A stretch of DNA of 64,000 nt from Pseudanabaena sp. PCC 6802 (GCF_000332175.1 NZ_KB235914.1:3406868-3470867); one strand, 5' to 3'. Counted from the first letter of the stretch, positions 9,612-19,204 are shown. Notes: a model not told the origin generated them from the letters alone. Numbers and translations are program-made.

Positions 9612-10238
9612 GCGATCGCTCCATTAAAGTAGACATGACTTAGGGTTGCATTTGTCAGGCTTAGCCTGTTTGAGTTTATTTTTACGAGGAACACGGCACG
9701 TCTCCAAAATTAAAGAGTGTAGAGAGTTAGTTTCGGAGAAACGCCTGTAAAACGAATTACACAACCAAAATAATTCCTATTGTGGATTCTACCACAGTTT
9801 CCAAGCCTGTAGGGGAATTGAGCCAAAATGAACCCAGCAGCATCAAGCAATTATGCCCGATCTCCGCTCTCCTTAACTGACCAGGGGCGATTGGTATTCA
9901 TAACTACAGAGCAGAATTCTGTAATTTAGGGTTGCCTAAAGACTCACACTAATGCGAATAGTGCCATTAGTGGATGCGGTCGGGAGCCAGTTAAGTAGCG
10001 ATCGATAGATTTCTATCATAGTCCAATGAAACGCAACGCACCAATTCTTTGAGGATTTCGATCGATCTGAAAATAAAAAGCAGGAGGACTATGGTTGTTA
10101 AATCCGCATCTTAACTATACGTGATGTATAAAGTGAAGCACGACTTACGATCGCTCTTGATATTTCCTTTTCAGACAAAAGTAAAGATTATTTTTAGAGA
10201 CTTTTTAAGCACCCAACCGATAAGCTTAAACAGAGTTA
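9612..10238. other. Intergenic stretch without a recognisable gene
   Basis: No ORF with convincing coding character. A small hairpin (TGTGG-ATTCTA-CCACA, about 9780-9795) is the only clear structure. The stretch ends at a MITE-like element at 10239. None of the conserved landmarks of tmRNA, RNase P RNA or SRP RNA were seen. Confidence 0.5.
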
Positions 10239-10351
10239 TATAGCGGTTTTCAGATCGCAAAGAGTAGGGGATTTGGGGGCGTTGCCCCCAAGAAGGGGTG
10301 GAACCCCTTCACCCCAAAAATAAAACCCGTTCTCAAATGAAAACCGCTATA
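10239..10351. mobile_element. MITE-like element, family A, copy 1 (113 bp)
   Basis: Terminal inverted repeats TATAGCGGTTTTCA and TGAAAACCGCTATA match over 14 bases. The interior holds two GC-rich hairpins (GGGGGCGTTGCCCCC and GGGGTGGAACCCC). Further copies lie at 50851-50962 (complete, opposite orientation) and 39189-39252 (truncated). The TA ends fit a TA target-site preference as in IS630/Tc1-type elements. The element ends 29 bases before the pirin start codon. Confidence 0.75.
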
Positions 10352-10380
10352 GCATAAACCCTTATCTGCCAAGCTTAATC

Positions 10381-11250
10381 ATGAGTCAGAGCATTCAGCA
10401 ATTAATCGAACCGCACGTTCAAGATCTTGGTGGCTTCTATGCCCGTCGCTTGCTGCCCTCGGATGTGCGAACCCTGGTGGGGCCGTTTATCTTTTTCGAC
10501 CATCTCGGCCCCGCTGTATTTCCCCCAGGTAAAGGCGTTGACGTGCGACCGCATCCCCATATCAATCTGGCAACCGTTACTTACTTGTTTGAAGGCGTGC
10601 TCCTGCACCGCGATAGTTTGGGCTACGTGCAGGAAATTCATCCTGGGGCAGTAAACTGGATGACCGCAGGGCGCGGTATCGTGCATTCCGAACGTACCCC
10701 TCCTGCCGTTCGCGATCGCGAAGCAACCCTGCATGGCATTCAAACCTGGGTGGCACTGCCGGACGAACATGCAGAAACCGAACCCTGGTTCCGCCACTAC
10801 CCCGCTGCCGATCTGCCCAGATGGGAGCAGGACGGCGTTTTGTTTACGTTAATTGCTGGGCAAGCCTACGATCGCTCATCTCCCGTACAGACGTTTTCAC
10901 CCATTATTTACCTTGATATCCAGATGAAGTCCGGATCGCGCTTCACATTGCCCGATGATTACAGCGAGCAATCCGTCTACAGCGTCACCGAAGGGCTAAA
11001 AATCGATGGCGAGCCGCTGGCACAACATCGGTTAGCAGTATTGAAGACAGGGGCAGCAGTTGAAATTGAGTGCGATCGCGACGCTCGTTGCATTATTGCT
11101 GGCGGCGAACCAGTTGGGGAGCGGCATAAATGGTGGAATTTTATTTACAATAAGCCAGAGCGACTCGAACAAGCCAAGCAGGATTGGCGCGACGGGAAAT
11201 TAGGGCAGGTACCTGGAGAAACCGAGTTTATTCCTCTGCCAGAAAGTTGA
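10381..11250 (+). CDS. Pirin family protein
   Basis: Bicupin protein of 289 residues, matching the family's usual 230-300. The N-terminal cupin carries the metal-binding pattern HPHINLATVTYLFEG (histidines at about 58 and 60) and AGRGIVHSER (His at about 102); the C-terminal pirin domain begins near residue 170. Bacterial pirins include quercetin 2,3-dioxygenases and regulators that bind partner enzymes, so the precise role is open. No adjacent gene suggests a partner. A GC-rich MITE-like element directly upstream may sit in its promoter region. Confidence 0.88.
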   Translation: MSQSIQQLIEPHVQDLGGFYARRLLPSDVRTLVGPFIFFDHLGPAVFPPGKGVDVRPHPHINLATVTYLFEGVLLHRDSLGYVQEIHPGAVNWMTAGRGIVHSERTPPAVRDREATLHGIQTWVALPDEHAETEPWFRHYPAADLPRWEQDGVLFTLIAGQAYDRSSPVQTFSPIIYLDIQMKSGSRFTLPDDYSEQSVYSVTEGLKIDGEPLAQHRLAVLKTGAAVEIECDRDARCIIAGGEPVGERHKWWNFIYNKPERLEQAKQDWRDGKLGQVPGETEFIPLPES

Positions 11251-11302
11251 GATTTGAGCAAATAAGACGATATTCGCGAAAAATACCAATATTTGCAGTT
11301 AA

Positions 11303-11411
11303 TGTAGGGGTATTGCCTTCGTGCCTGCCCCCAATCGGGCATTCGGGTATTTTTGCAGAAGATGTAGAGGCAGCGCCTTCGTGCCTGCCCTCGATCGAGT
11401 GGGCGATTGCG
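11303..11411. repeat. Two tandem copies of a GTGCCTGCC-type interspersed repeat
   Basis: Two units of about 60 bases, each with TGTAG(A/G)GG(C/T)A followed by GCCTTCGTGCCTGCCC (11303-11332 and 11363-11391), then GGGCGATTGCGGAG. Relatives lie at 15648-15695 and 61425-61487 and share the tail GGGGCGATCGC(G/A)GAGA. They occupy the gap between pirin and glyS. Confidence 0.65.
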
Positions 11412-11528
11412 GAGGGATGGCTGGCTGTAAGAATTATTTGCAGGTGGCAAGCCAAAGAATTAAGATGGTAACCTGCCTGGAAGTTTTGGGCATTATCCGC
11501 GCACGGTTCTCCGGTTTTAAAGATCGTA

Positions 11529-13724
11529 ATGGCTGCCAAAAAGACTAATCATTCTAAGAATTCACTGACTTTTCTACTAGAAGTTGGGACGGAAGAGTTA
11601 CCAGCTAGCTTTGTTTCTAGTGCCATAGAACAGTGGCGATCGCGCATTCCCCTCAGTCTCGGAGATCGTCACCTCACGCCCACACAGGTGAAAATTTACG
11701 GTACGCCGCGCCGCCTTGCTGTTGTCATCGAAGGCTTGCCTGCCCAGCAAAGCGATCGCGAAGTTGAGAGCAAAGGCCCCGCCGTTGCCGCCGCGTTTGT
11801 CAATGGTGATGTCAAAGGAGAATTAACTAAAGCAGCACTCGGATTTGCTAAATCTAAGGGTGTAGAACCCAGCGCTCTGTTCGTGCAGGAAACGGATAAA
11901 GGTGCTTTTGTGTTTGCCAAGCAGCAAATTACGGGACAGCCCACCGCCGAAATTTTGGCAGAGATTGCACCGGAGTGGATAACCGGACTCGAAGGCAAAA
12001 GATTGATGCGCTGGGGTACGGGCGACCTGAAATTCCCGCGTCCGATTCGCTGGTTAGTAGCTTTGCTGGATGACAAAATCCTGCCGCTGAGTTTAGAGAA
12101 TCTGCACAGCGATCGCATTACTCAAGGGCATCGCGTACTGCATCCCCAACCCGTCATTATCGATACTGCTGCCAATTACGTTTCAGCCCTGCAAGCCGCA
12201 CATGTGATGGTGGATACTGAGGCGCGCCAGGCAACGATCTGCAATCAAATTAATGGCGTAGCGGAATTGATGCGATCGCAGCCGGAAATCCCTTCAGACC
12301 TATTGGCAGAAGTAACGCAACTCGTGGAGTGGCCGACCGCATTAGTAGGTGAATTCGAGCGGGAATTTTTAGAATTACCCGTAGAAGTAATCAAAACGGA
12401 AATGGTCAGCCACCAGCGCTACTTCCCCATGCATGCATCGGTTAATTCTGAGTCTGAAGACAGCGCGGGAAATGTGCCTGGGCAATTGCTCCCCTACTTT
12501 ATTACTATTTCCAACGGCGATCCCGATAAGTCAAAATTGATTGCGGCTGGGAATGGGCGCGTGATCCGCGCCCGCTTGGCTGACGGTAAGTTTTTCTACG
12601 AAGCCGATCGCGCTCGATCGCTAGAGAGTTATCTACCTGAATTGGAGAAGGTCACATTCCAAGCACAACTTGGCTCGGTAAGCGCTAAGGTAGATAGGAT
12701 TCGACAGGCGGCTCGGGCTGTAGTTGAGGCCATCCCAAATCTCAAAATTACCAAGGCAGATAGCAAGCATATAGATCGCGCCGCGCAATTGTGCAAAGCC
12801 GATCTGGTAACGCAGATGGTGAAAGAATTTCCCGAATTGCAGGGAGTAATGGGGCGATACTATGCCCAATCCAGTGGAGAAGATGCCGAAGTTGCCACAG
12901 CAATCCTGGAGCATTACTTACCCAAGGGAGCAGGTGATGCTTTACCGCAGACGCTCGCGGGTCAGATTGTGGCGATCGCCGATCGCATCGACACTCTATT
13001 TGGCATTTTCGGCCTGGGTATTATTCCCACTGGCTCCTCCGATCCCTTCGCGCTCAGACGGGCAGCGACAGGCATCGTGCAGATTGCTTGGAATGGGAAC
13101 TACGCGCTGGATATCCCACAATTACTCGCATCAATGGCATCCATCTATCAAGCGCAAATAGAGCTGCCCCAACCGGGCGAGCAAATTCTATCCAATCTCT
13201 ACAAGTGGTTCGAGCAGCGCGCGCGCACTCTATTACAAGAGCGCGATGGTATCGACTACGACCTGGTTGATGCGGTATTTGGGATGGAAGATGATGACTA
13301 TGCCGTCGATGCTCTCCACAATCTCAGCCGCACTCGCGATCGCGCCCTATTCCTCCAACAAGCTCGTCAAGGTGGCAGTATGGCAGATGTATATGAAGTC
13401 GTCAATCGTGCTTCTCGCCTTGCCACGCAGGGAAGCTTAGGTAAAGATGTGACTGAGATTCAGAGTGTAGTGGATGCCTCCACGCTAGCAGCACCTGCGG
13501 AACGAGATTTATATCAAGCGATCGCGGCTTTGCCGGACGATCCTAGTTTTGAGCAGCTATGGCAATCGTTAGAAGCGATCGCCCCAGTGCTGGCGAAGTT
13601 TTTCGATGATGTGCTGGTGATGGATGAAGACCTCCAGGTCAGGCAAAATCGCCTGCATATGTTAGGCATAATTCGCAACTACAGTCGCATTCTGGCTGAC
13701 TTCAGCGCCATTCGGCCTGCTTGA
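11529..13724 (+). CDS. glyS: Glycine--tRNA ligase beta subunit
   Basis: Beta chain of the bacterial alpha2beta2 glycyl-tRNA synthetase, which charges tRNA-Gly in the cytoplasm; the beta chain supplies tRNA binding and an HD-like region. 731 residues, as expected. Landmarks: N-terminal LLEVGTEELPASFV (residues 12-25), KRLMRWGTGDLKFPRPIRWLVAL cut into two recognisable blocks near residue 160, the HQRYFP block, LADGKFFYEAD, and a C-terminal anticodon-binding-like domain (about 600-731, FFDDVLVMDED). The alpha subunit gene is not in the window. It is convergent with the kinase gene, 10 bases apart. Confidence 0.95.
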   Translation: MAAKKTNHSKNSLTFLLEVGTEELPASFVSSAIEQWRSRIPLSLGDRHLTPTQVKIYGTPRRLAVVIEGLPAQQSDREVESKGPAVAAAFVNGDVKGELTKAALGFAKSKGVEPSALFVQETDKGAFVFAKQQITGQPTAEILAEIAPEWITGLEGKRLMRWGTGDLKFPRPIRWLVALLDDKILPLSLENLHSDRITQGHRVLHPQPVIIDTAANYVSALQAAHVMVDTEARQATICNQINGVAELMRSQPEIPSDLLAEVTQLVEWPTALVGEFEREFLELPVEVIKTEMVSHQRYFPMHASVNSESEDSAGNVPGQLLPYFITISNGDPDKSKLIAAGNGRVIRARLADGKFFYEADRARSLESYLPELEKVTFQAQLGSVSAKVDRIRQAARAVVEAIPNLKITKADSKHIDRAAQLCKADLVTQMVKEFPELQGVMGRYYAQSSGEDAEVATAILEHYLPKGAGDALPQTLAGQIVAIADRIDTLFGIFGLGIIPTGSSDPFALRRAATGIVQIAWNGNYALDIPQLLASMASIYQAQIELPQPGEQILSNLYKWFEQRARTLLQERDGIDYDLVDAVFGMEDDDYAVDALHNLSRTRDRALFLQQARQGGSMADVYEVVNRASRLATQGSLGKDVTEIQSVVDASTLAAPAERDLYQAIAALPDDPSFEQLWQSLEAIAPVLAKFFDDVLVMDEDLQVRQNRLHMLGIIRNYSRILADFSAIRPA

Positions 13725-13734
13725 TACCGCTATA

Positions 13735-15006
13735 TTAAAGTTTAGCAATCTTAGATATCGCTTGAGGTAATGTAACTGTGAAGATTGTACCTGTACCAGG
13801 AGAACTCTCAACTTTTATTTGACCGCGATGATTGTCGGCGATCGCTTTGGCAATTGCTAATCCCAAGCCGGAGCCGCCCGTAGATTGCGGTTGATGGCGG
13901 TAGAAGCGATCGAAGATATGGGGGAGAGCCGATTCTGGTATGCCCACACCCGTGTCGCGTACCTGTACTTGAATTTGATTTTGTGGAGTTACGATCTGAT
14001 AGGAAATACTGACTTTGCCCCCATTTGGCGTGTAGGCGATCGCATTCCCGATCAGATTGGTAAACAGACGCATAAGCCGATCGCTGTTGCCTAAGACTGA
14101 GAGATTGATATCGCGATAGGATAACTCCAACTCGATCTGCTTTGCCTGGGCAATTATCTGCTGCTCCTCGACCACCTGGTGCAAAACCCGATAGAGATTG
14201 CATGGTTCCATTGGTGAGTTGACGATACCGCTGTCCTGGCGCGCTAGAAATAAGAGATCGTCCAGTAGTTTGCCCAATCTTCGTGTCAGACGCTCGATAA
14301 TCTCTAATTGTTGATATTGCACCGCCGGATCGAGATCGGCTAAAGCCACTTGGGCATTGGTCTGAATCACTGCGATCGGATTTCGCAACTCATGCGAAGC
14401 ATCCGCCGTAAATTGCTTTAACCGCTGATAGGAATCGCGTACGGGTTCCATGGCAATGCCAGACAACCACCAACCGCACAACGCCACCACCACCACCATA
14501 ATCGTCGTGCCAACCGTCAAGTCGAGAAATAACTGCTGAATTGGCTTCGTTACCTCAAACCAGGGGTGACTGATGCGGAGAAACCCCAACAACTCCTTGC
14601 TGGAGGCGATCGGCTCCGTAATCTGGCGTAGCGGATCGGTGGGCGTGAGATACACCGTGCGATAGGTGGGCTGCATCGTCTCTAAACTTTGCTTTGGCAG
14701 CGGCACGATAGGGAGATTGGGCATGGTCGTCCAGAGCAAATCTCCCCTAGGGCTGAACCATTCAATTTCGATGCGATCGTCTTCCAGATCGGCGGCGCTG
14801 TCGCTAAAACTATCTTTAAAGTTAGGCGAACTATCTTTCAGCAGCGATCGCTCCAGTACCTCAGCCACATGGGTAATCGTGTCGTCAATCCGGTCAATTA
14901 AAGTTAAGCGCACGTAACCGTAGAAACCACTGGCAAATAATAGGAGTAAAACAGCAGTCACCATGGTGTACCACAGGGCGAGGCGACGGCGAGTTGTTTG
15001 GAACAT
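13735..15006 (-). CDS. Sensor histidine kinase (RppB/NrsS-like)
   Basis: Membrane sensor of a two-component system, 423 residues from the ATG at 15006. The longer frame would need a TTG at 15033 and add nine residues not expected for this family, whose members start MFQ-TRRRLALWYT. Two membrane helices (about residues 12-33 and 155-178) flank a periplasmic domain of about 120 residues. HAMP-like linker, then the H box DASHELRNP (His205), the N box (LIGNAIAYTPNGG), G1 DTGVGIP, F box FDRFYR and G2 GGSGLGLAIAKAI are all present. No response regulator lies next to it, so it is an orphan here. The resemblance to RppB/NrsS is from memory of the N-terminus. Confidence 0.9.
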   Translation of the reverse strand: MFQTTRRRLALWYTMVTAVLLLLFASGFYGYVRLTLIDRIDDTITHVAEVLERSLLKDSSPNFKDSFSDSAADLEDDRIEIEWFSPRGDLLWTTMPNLPIVPLPKQSLETMQPTYRTVYLTPTDPLRQITEPIASSKELLGFLRISHPWFEVTKPIQQLFLDLTVGTTIMVVVVALCGWWLSGIAMEPVRDSYQRLKQFTADASHELRNPIAVIQTNAQVALADLDPAVQYQQLEIIERLTRRLGKLLDDLLFLARQDSGIVNSPMEPCNLYRVLHQVVEEQQIIAQAKQIELELSYRDINLSVLGNSDRLMRLFTNLIGNAIAYTPNGGKVSISYQIVTPQNQIQVQVRDTGVGIPESALPHIFDRFYRHQPQSTGGSGLGLAIAKAIADNHRGQIKVESSPGTGTIFTVTLPQAISKIAKL

Positions 15007-15406
15007 GCCAGAACTTGCAAGAGGATTTGCCAAAGAATTTGCTAATTTATATAAAAAGGTGTATTATCAGTCGCTGTTAAAAGTTCTATTATCAGTTTAG
15101 CTATTCTGTAGTGATATTGAAGTAAGGATCGAAGTGGGGTTGTAGGGGCTGCGCCCCTGCTTGGGGACAAGCCCCCAAACCCTTAGCCTTTAAATATCCT
15201 TATTTCTTCAGGACTACCAGCTATTCTATATAAATAGTTACAGATAAGTTACAGTCAGAGATGGCTCAATTTCGGATCGATTATAGATAAGCAACACCGA
15301 ATCTCTATCAAAGTAAAACTGCAAATACGCATACTCAGCTTAGCGGCAGAGATAATTACCGCGCAGGCTGCTACTAAATAAACTAATCTTACAACTTAGG
15401 TAAAAT
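15007..15406. other. Intergenic region with a double GC-rich hairpin
   Basis: Divergent promoter region between the sensor kinase and the DUF4327 gene. Two adjacent hairpins, AGGGGC-TGC-GCCCCT (15144-15158) and TTGGGG-loop-CCCCAA (15161-15178), resemble the interior of the family A elements but lack their ends. No coding signal seen. Confidence 0.5.
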
Positions 15407-15628
15407 ATGATTACGACACAGGTTGCTCACCCTATGGTGAAGTTTCAAAATCAAGTGCGATCGCTGGTGGAATCAAAACTGGTTAAGCCCACCGATAGCC
15501 TCTGGCAAATTGCACTAATCTTTGGGGATGATTGGAAGCATTGGAAACAGGAACTTCTGGAGTTCGACTTTACCATGCAAGACCCGATTTCCTATCTACT
15601 AGCAGTAGAAAATTGGGAAGAAGACTAA
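15407..15628 (+). CDS. DUF4327 family small protein
   Basis: 73 residues, starting with ATG after TTAGG. The pattern QVRSLVESKLVKPTDSLWQI followed by DDWKHWKQELLEFDF and a C-terminal acidic WEED matches my memory of the cyanobacterial DUF4327 proteins (about 70 residues, ending in a W-acidic motif). Function unknown. It is a lone gene; the convergent pabB/trpE-like gene ends 88 bases downstream, after a copy of the GTGCCTGCC repeat. Confidence 0.7.
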   Translation: MITTQVAHPMVKFQNQVRSLVESKLVKPTDSLWQIALIFGDDWKHWKQELLEFDFTMQDPISYLLAVENWEED

Positions 15629-15647
15629 TTCAAAGTATACCAATAAT

Positions 15648-15695
15648 TGTAGGGGCTGTGCCCCCGTGCCTGCCCGAAAATCTGGGGCGATCGCG
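15648..15695. repeat. GTGCCTGCC-type interspersed repeat
   Basis: TGTAGGGGC...GCCCCCGTGCCTGCC followed by GGGGCGATCGCGGAGAG. Related to the copies at 11303-11411 and 61425-61487. It lies between two convergent genes, where its hairpin may help end transcription. Confidence 0.6.
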
Positions 15696-15716
15696 GAGAG
15701 ATTACGAGAGTTTTCT

Positions 15717-17120
15717 TTAAATAATCCCTAGAGCGACAAGCTGCGCTTGCGCTTTGTGGAGAGATTCCTGCCATTCTCTCTCAGGCAAGCTATCTGCTAC
15801 AATACCCGCGCCTACCTGCCCCCAGATGAGATCGCCGCACTTTAATAAGGTGCGAATCAGAATATTCAGATCCATTCCGCGCCTATCGATATAGCCGCAG
15901 GAGCCGTAGAACAAACTGCGGCGATGCGGTTCTAAGGCTTCAATAATCTCCATACAGCGTACCTTGGGACAGCCGGTAATCGTTCCCCCAGGGAATACAG
16001 CTTGGATTAGATCGATCGCATCGCGATCGCTTCGCAGTTGGCCGATGACATTACTGACAATATGCATGACATGGCTGTAGCGTTCGATCTCCAATAGCTC
16101 GTCTACCTGCACGCTACCCCAGGTACACACTCGCCCTAGATCGTTGCGCTCCAGATCTACCAGCATGATGTGCTCTGCCCGTTCCTTGGGACAGGCCAGC
16201 AACTCCTCTGCCTGCAACCGATCGCTGCGGGCATCTTTGCCTCGCGATCGCGTGCCAGCGATCGGGCGAGTCTGCACGCGATCGCCCTGTAGTTGCACGA
16301 GTCTCTCCGGCGAGGCGCTAATTACTTCGCCCCAAGGCGTGCGCCAATAACTGGCGAAGGGCGATGGATTGATGCGTTGCAAGCGTTTGTAAATCTCCCA
16401 ACCATCACTAGAGCATTTCGCCCCAAATCGCAGTGATAGGTTTGCTTGAAAGATATCACCCGCATAAATATGTTTCTGAGCTTGGCGGACGATGTTGGTG
16501 TAGATGTCAACATCCGGCGTGAAAGTTAAATCTTGATGATTATGACTGGTGAGATCGAGAATGCACTCTCGGTCGGAGTTTTGCTGCTTATTTCTCGATT
16601 CCAGATCTAATTCTCGCGATAGCCGATCGCTGAGATTCTGCAACTGCAGGCGATCGCTCGCTGCTAGCCAGGCTAAATTTTCCTGACTGTCGATGACGAC
16701 AAAGCATTCCGGTTCGTACCAAAAAGCAACCGGAAAGGGCAAAACATCAGATTTGAGATAGGGCAGTTTTTCGATTTCCCATGCCAGATCGTAGCCTAAC
16801 CAACCTAAATAGCCGCCTGTAAATGGTAAGTCTTGCCATTCTGCCTCAGATGCTGAAGCTTTGTCGGTGGGATCGCAAGAGGATGTCAAACTCGACTGCA
16901 ATGCTCGCAAACAAGGCAATATTTCACCAACCGGCGGCAACCACATTTGACGAGGACTACCTGCGGCAATCGCATAGCGAGAAAGCCTTGATAAAGCATG
17001 GGCGGGACTTTCCAGTAGAACCGCGAGCGGCAAATCGGCAAAAAGGGCTTCCCACACCTGCGCTCCCGTAGTTCCCTCTGGGAGCGATCGCGACTGCCAG
17101 TGGTACGAATTAATAATCAC
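15717..17120 (-). CDS. Chorismate-binding enzyme, component I (PabB/TrpE-like)
   Basis: Uses chorismate to make aminodeoxychorismate (folate) or anthranilate (tryptophan). 467 residues from a GTG start. The catalytic C-terminal domain shows IFQANLSLRF, PIAGTRSRG, LVDLERNDLGRV, SHVMHIVS and PGGTITGCPK with a following GSCGYI. The length is nearer PabB (about 450-470) than TrpE (over 500). The PIAGT motif (Ala rather than Lys) is typical of TrpE, but many PabB proteins share it, so the pathway is not settled. It ends convergent to the DUF4327 gene and begins 37 bases from the rpiA stop on the same strand, so rpiA lies immediately upstream. Confidence 0.85.
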   Translation of the reverse strand: MIINSYHWQSRSLPEGTTGAQVWEALFADLPLAVLLESPAHALSRLSRYAIAAGSPRQMWLPPVGEILPCLRALQSSLTSSCDPTDKASASEAEWQDLPFTGGYLGWLGYDLAWEIEKLPYLKSDVLPFPVAFWYEPECFVVIDSQENLAWLAASDRLQLQNLSDRLSRELDLESRNKQQNSDRECILDLTSHNHQDLTFTPDVDIYTNIVRQAQKHIYAGDIFQANLSLRFGAKCSSDGWEIYKRLQRINPSPFASYWRTPWGEVISASPERLVQLQGDRVQTRPIAGTRSRGKDARSDRLQAEELLACPKERAEHIMLVDLERNDLGRVCTWGSVQVDELLEIERYSHVMHIVSNVIGQLRSDRDAIDLIQAVFPGGTITGCPKVRCMEIIEALEPHRRSLFYGSCGYIDRRGMDLNILIRTLLKCGDLIWGQVGAGIVADSLPEREWQESLHKAQAQLVALGII

Positions 17121-17157
17121 GCCGATTACAAAAATTCACCTGCCCGATTCGGGCACT

Positions 17158-17871
17158 TTAGCTAATTTCGCGAATAATAGGGTTGCCATCTTTGAACTCG
17201 CCGACCAGGATTAGATCGGCTACGCCCACAAATAGACCATTTTCCAGTACGCCAGGAATATTATTCAGGGTTTTCTCCAACTCAGCCGCATTGGGAATAT
17301 CGCTAAAAGTCACGTCCAGTACCATGTTGCCCTGATCGGTAATTACGGGACCGTCCTTTTTGACTCCCATGCGTAACTCGGGTTTCCCACCTAACTGCTC
17401 GATCGCTTTACTTACAGGCGCGATCGCCATCGGTAACACTTCTACTGGCACTGCGAACGTGGAACCAAGTTTATCGACTAATTTCGACTCATCTACGACA
17501 ACAATAAAAAGCTCGGCGAGGGAATCCACTACTTTCTCGCGGGTATGGGCAGCCCCCCCACCCTTGATCAAGTTCTTAGCAGGATCGACCTCATCCGCTC
17601 CATCAATTGCCACATCAATCCGATCCACGTCGTCAAGGGAGCGGATCGGCACGCCATACTTTTTCCCCAATACCGATGCTTGAAATGAGGTAGGGATGCC
17701 CACAATATCCTTCAGATCTCCCGATGCAATTCTGGCTCCTAGCTCGGCGATCGCAAATGCTGTTGTCGAACCCGTACCTAAGCCGACAACCATGCCTGAC
17801 TTCACTCGTTTAGCAGCGGCAATTCCTACTTCTTGCTTGAGTTGTTTAATGGCATCGGGGGATGTAGTCAT
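17158..17871 (-). CDS. rpiA: Ribose-5-phosphate isomerase A
   Basis: Interconverts ribose 5-phosphate and ribulose 5-phosphate in the pentose phosphate and Calvin cycles. 237 residues, full length. Landmarks: [14 protein letters not shown] (phosphate loop, residues 29-42), [24 protein letters not shown] (about 90-114, with the catalytic Asp/Glu/Lys cluster), and VVDESK. The ATG at 17871 is preceded by AGGA at a 6-base spacing. Divergent from the DUF4079 gene. As the only gene upstream of the pabB/trpE-like gene on this strand it may share its transcript. Confidence 0.96.
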   Translation of the reverse strand: MTTSPDAIKQLKQEVGIAAAKRVKSGMVVGLGTGSTTAFAIAELGARIASGDLKDIVGIPTSFQASVLGKKYGVPIRSLDDVDRIDVAIDGADEVDPAKNLIKGGGAAHTREKVVDSLAELFIVVVDESKLVDKLGSTFAVPVEVLPMAIAPVSKAIEQLGGKPELRMGVKKDGPVITDQGNMVLDVTFSDIPNAAELEKTLNNIPGVLENGLFVGVADLILVGEFKDGNPIIREIS

Positions 17872-17987
17872 GAATATTCCTAGGGTTTCTTAAAAATGCA
17901 CCATCGATCCTAGCGCAGGTTGGGACGCTTTCTTAATTTATCTTCACAATTTAGAATATTTCTGTAACATGCAGGGAATTTAACACT

Positions 17988-18479
17988 ATGTCTAACGCAA
18001 CGTCTAACTTAGCTGAGTTTCTACAGCCAATTGCTGATGGTTTTAGTAAATTGGGCGTACCAGCGCCAGTCGTGCATTGGGGGCACCCATTTTTCATGGC
18101 GATCGTGATTTTTGTGATGGGTAGTTTTGTTGGTCTGGCTGGTTGGCGCGGTCGCACGGCTACCGATCCCGAGGTAGCAAATAAAAATAAAGCCGAACAC
18201 CGCAAAATAGCCTCTTTGATGACAGTATTTTTGGCAACAGGATATACAGGCGGCTTACTATCTCTAGTCATGCAAAAGGAACCACTGCTGGAAAGCCCCC
18301 ACTTTCTGACTGGCTCCGCAGTACTGACTTTATTAGCAATCAACGGTGCGATTTCACTAACAGGATTTGGCGGCAACAAGCCCGCCCTTCGCACAGCCCA
18401 TGCTTATCTTGGCAGTGCCATTTTAGTGTTATTAGTCGTCCATGCTGCCCTGGGTCTTAAATTAGGCTTGTCAATTTAA
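17988..18479 (+). CDS. DUF4079 family membrane protein
   Basis: 163 residues with four predicted membrane helices (about 35-55, 72-95, 105-122 and 138-158). Conserved-looking histidines near the first and last helices (VHWGHPF, RTAHAYLG, VVHAALG) recall a haem-binding b561-like fold. DUF4079 occurs in photosynthetic organisms; its role is not established. A hairpin at 18539-18559 and tRNA-Asp follow. Confidence 0.8.
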   Translation: MSNATSNLAEFLQPIADGFSKLGVPAPVVHWGHPFFMAIVIFVMGSFVGLAGWRGRTATDPEVANKNKAEHRKIASLMTVFLATGYTGGLLSLVMQKEPLLESPHFLTGSAVLTLLAINGAISLTGFGGNKPALRTAHAYLGSAILVLLVVHAALGLKLGLSI

Positions 18480-18538
18480 TTCGGGCCAAGACTTGCAGAA
18501 CTGTATTGACAAAAACATATTTAGTCTGCAAAATGAAG

Positions 18539-18559
18539 ATCGCTCAAAAAATGAGCGAT
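18539..18559 (+). other. Hairpin abutting tRNA-Asp
   Basis: ATCGCTCA-AAAAA-TGAGCGAT, an 8-bp stem ending two bases before the tRNA. It has no T run, so it may be a processing signal or a weak terminator for the DUF4079 gene. Confidence 0.4.
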
Positions 18560-18560
18560 T

Positions 18561-18634
18561 GGGACTGTAGTTCAATTGGTTAGAGCACCGCCCTGTCACG
18601 GCGGAAGTTGCGGGTTCGAGCCCCGTCAGTCCCG
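18561..18634 (+). tRNA. tRNA-Asp (GUC)
   Basis: The cloverleaf is complete: acceptor GGGACTG/CAGTCCC with discriminator G, D arm GTTCAATTGGTTAGAGC, anticodon stem CCGCC/GGCGG with loop CTGTCAC (anticodon GTC), T arm GCGGG-TTCGAGC-CCCGT. CCA is not encoded. A tyrosine-recombinase relic begins 14 bases downstream, which suggests use of this gene as an integration site in the past. Confidence 0.97.
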
Positions 18635-18647
18635 TTAAACATCAAAC

Positions 18648-18818
18648 AAGTATCGTCCAGACAAAGAGCTACTATCGCGGCAAAAATACCTGTCAGTGGT
18701 AGAAATTTTCGACCAGTACCTAGCTAAAAAGACGAAACATATCGATCGGCGTACCTTGGAGAAATACCAGACCGTGCGATCGCACTTGCTTAACTTCTTT
18801 GTATCTAGGAATGTCTAA
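18648..18818 (+). pseudogene. Tyrosine recombinase (integrase) fragment, core-binding domain
   Basis: An open stretch of 56 codons with no start and a TAA end reads EIFDQYLAKKTKHIDRRTLE then KYQTVRSHLLNFF. This is the SAM-like core-binding region of phage-type integrases. The catalytic R-H-R-Y domain is missing. The position directly behind tRNA-Asp is the usual one for such genes. I see no second copy of the tRNA end nearby, so the element has been lost apart from this scrap. Confidence 0.7.
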
Positions 18819-18823
18819 AAGTA

Positions 18824-19204
18824 ATGGGTTCAATGAAATTTAGATGGCAAAATCTGTTAGCCCAAATAGGAATTGCTCAGGGAAAAATCGTGTCCCCTTG
18901 CAGCGAGGCAGAGATTTTAGAAGTTGAAACATCTCTAGAAATTTTGCTGCCTTCTGAATTCAAGGCTTTTAGTTAAGTCTTTGGAGGAGGAACCCTCGGG
19001 GATGTTTATTTTGAACGTCTCGACTCTTCTTGTTTAGCAAATGTAGATTGGAATGGAGCAAAATCCTTTCGACTCAGTACTGTCAGTACAAGTGTTTTTC
19101 ACCGCTTGTGAGTCTACGATTATCAGGGTCGTCCATTTCGGCTTTTTTCTACCTGTGCTCTGACCTGGCTATGCAAGGCCGCCATGATTTGGTCTAACAC
19201 CTAG
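18824..19204 (+). pseudogene. SUKH (SMI1/KNR4) family pseudogene with two in-frame stops
   Basis: One frame from ATG at 18824 to TAG at 19204 (126 codons plus stop) is broken by TAA after LPSEFKAFS and TGA after SVFHRL. The order EILLPSEFKAF, FGGGTLGDVYFERL, YDYQGRPFRLF fits the SUKH fold (helix, then a GGG turn and a beta sheet). SUKH proteins often act as immunity proteins for contact-dependent toxins, and an intact member lies at 33055. The gene is decayed and sits beside the integrase scrap, so both may come from one lost element. Confidence 0.6.
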
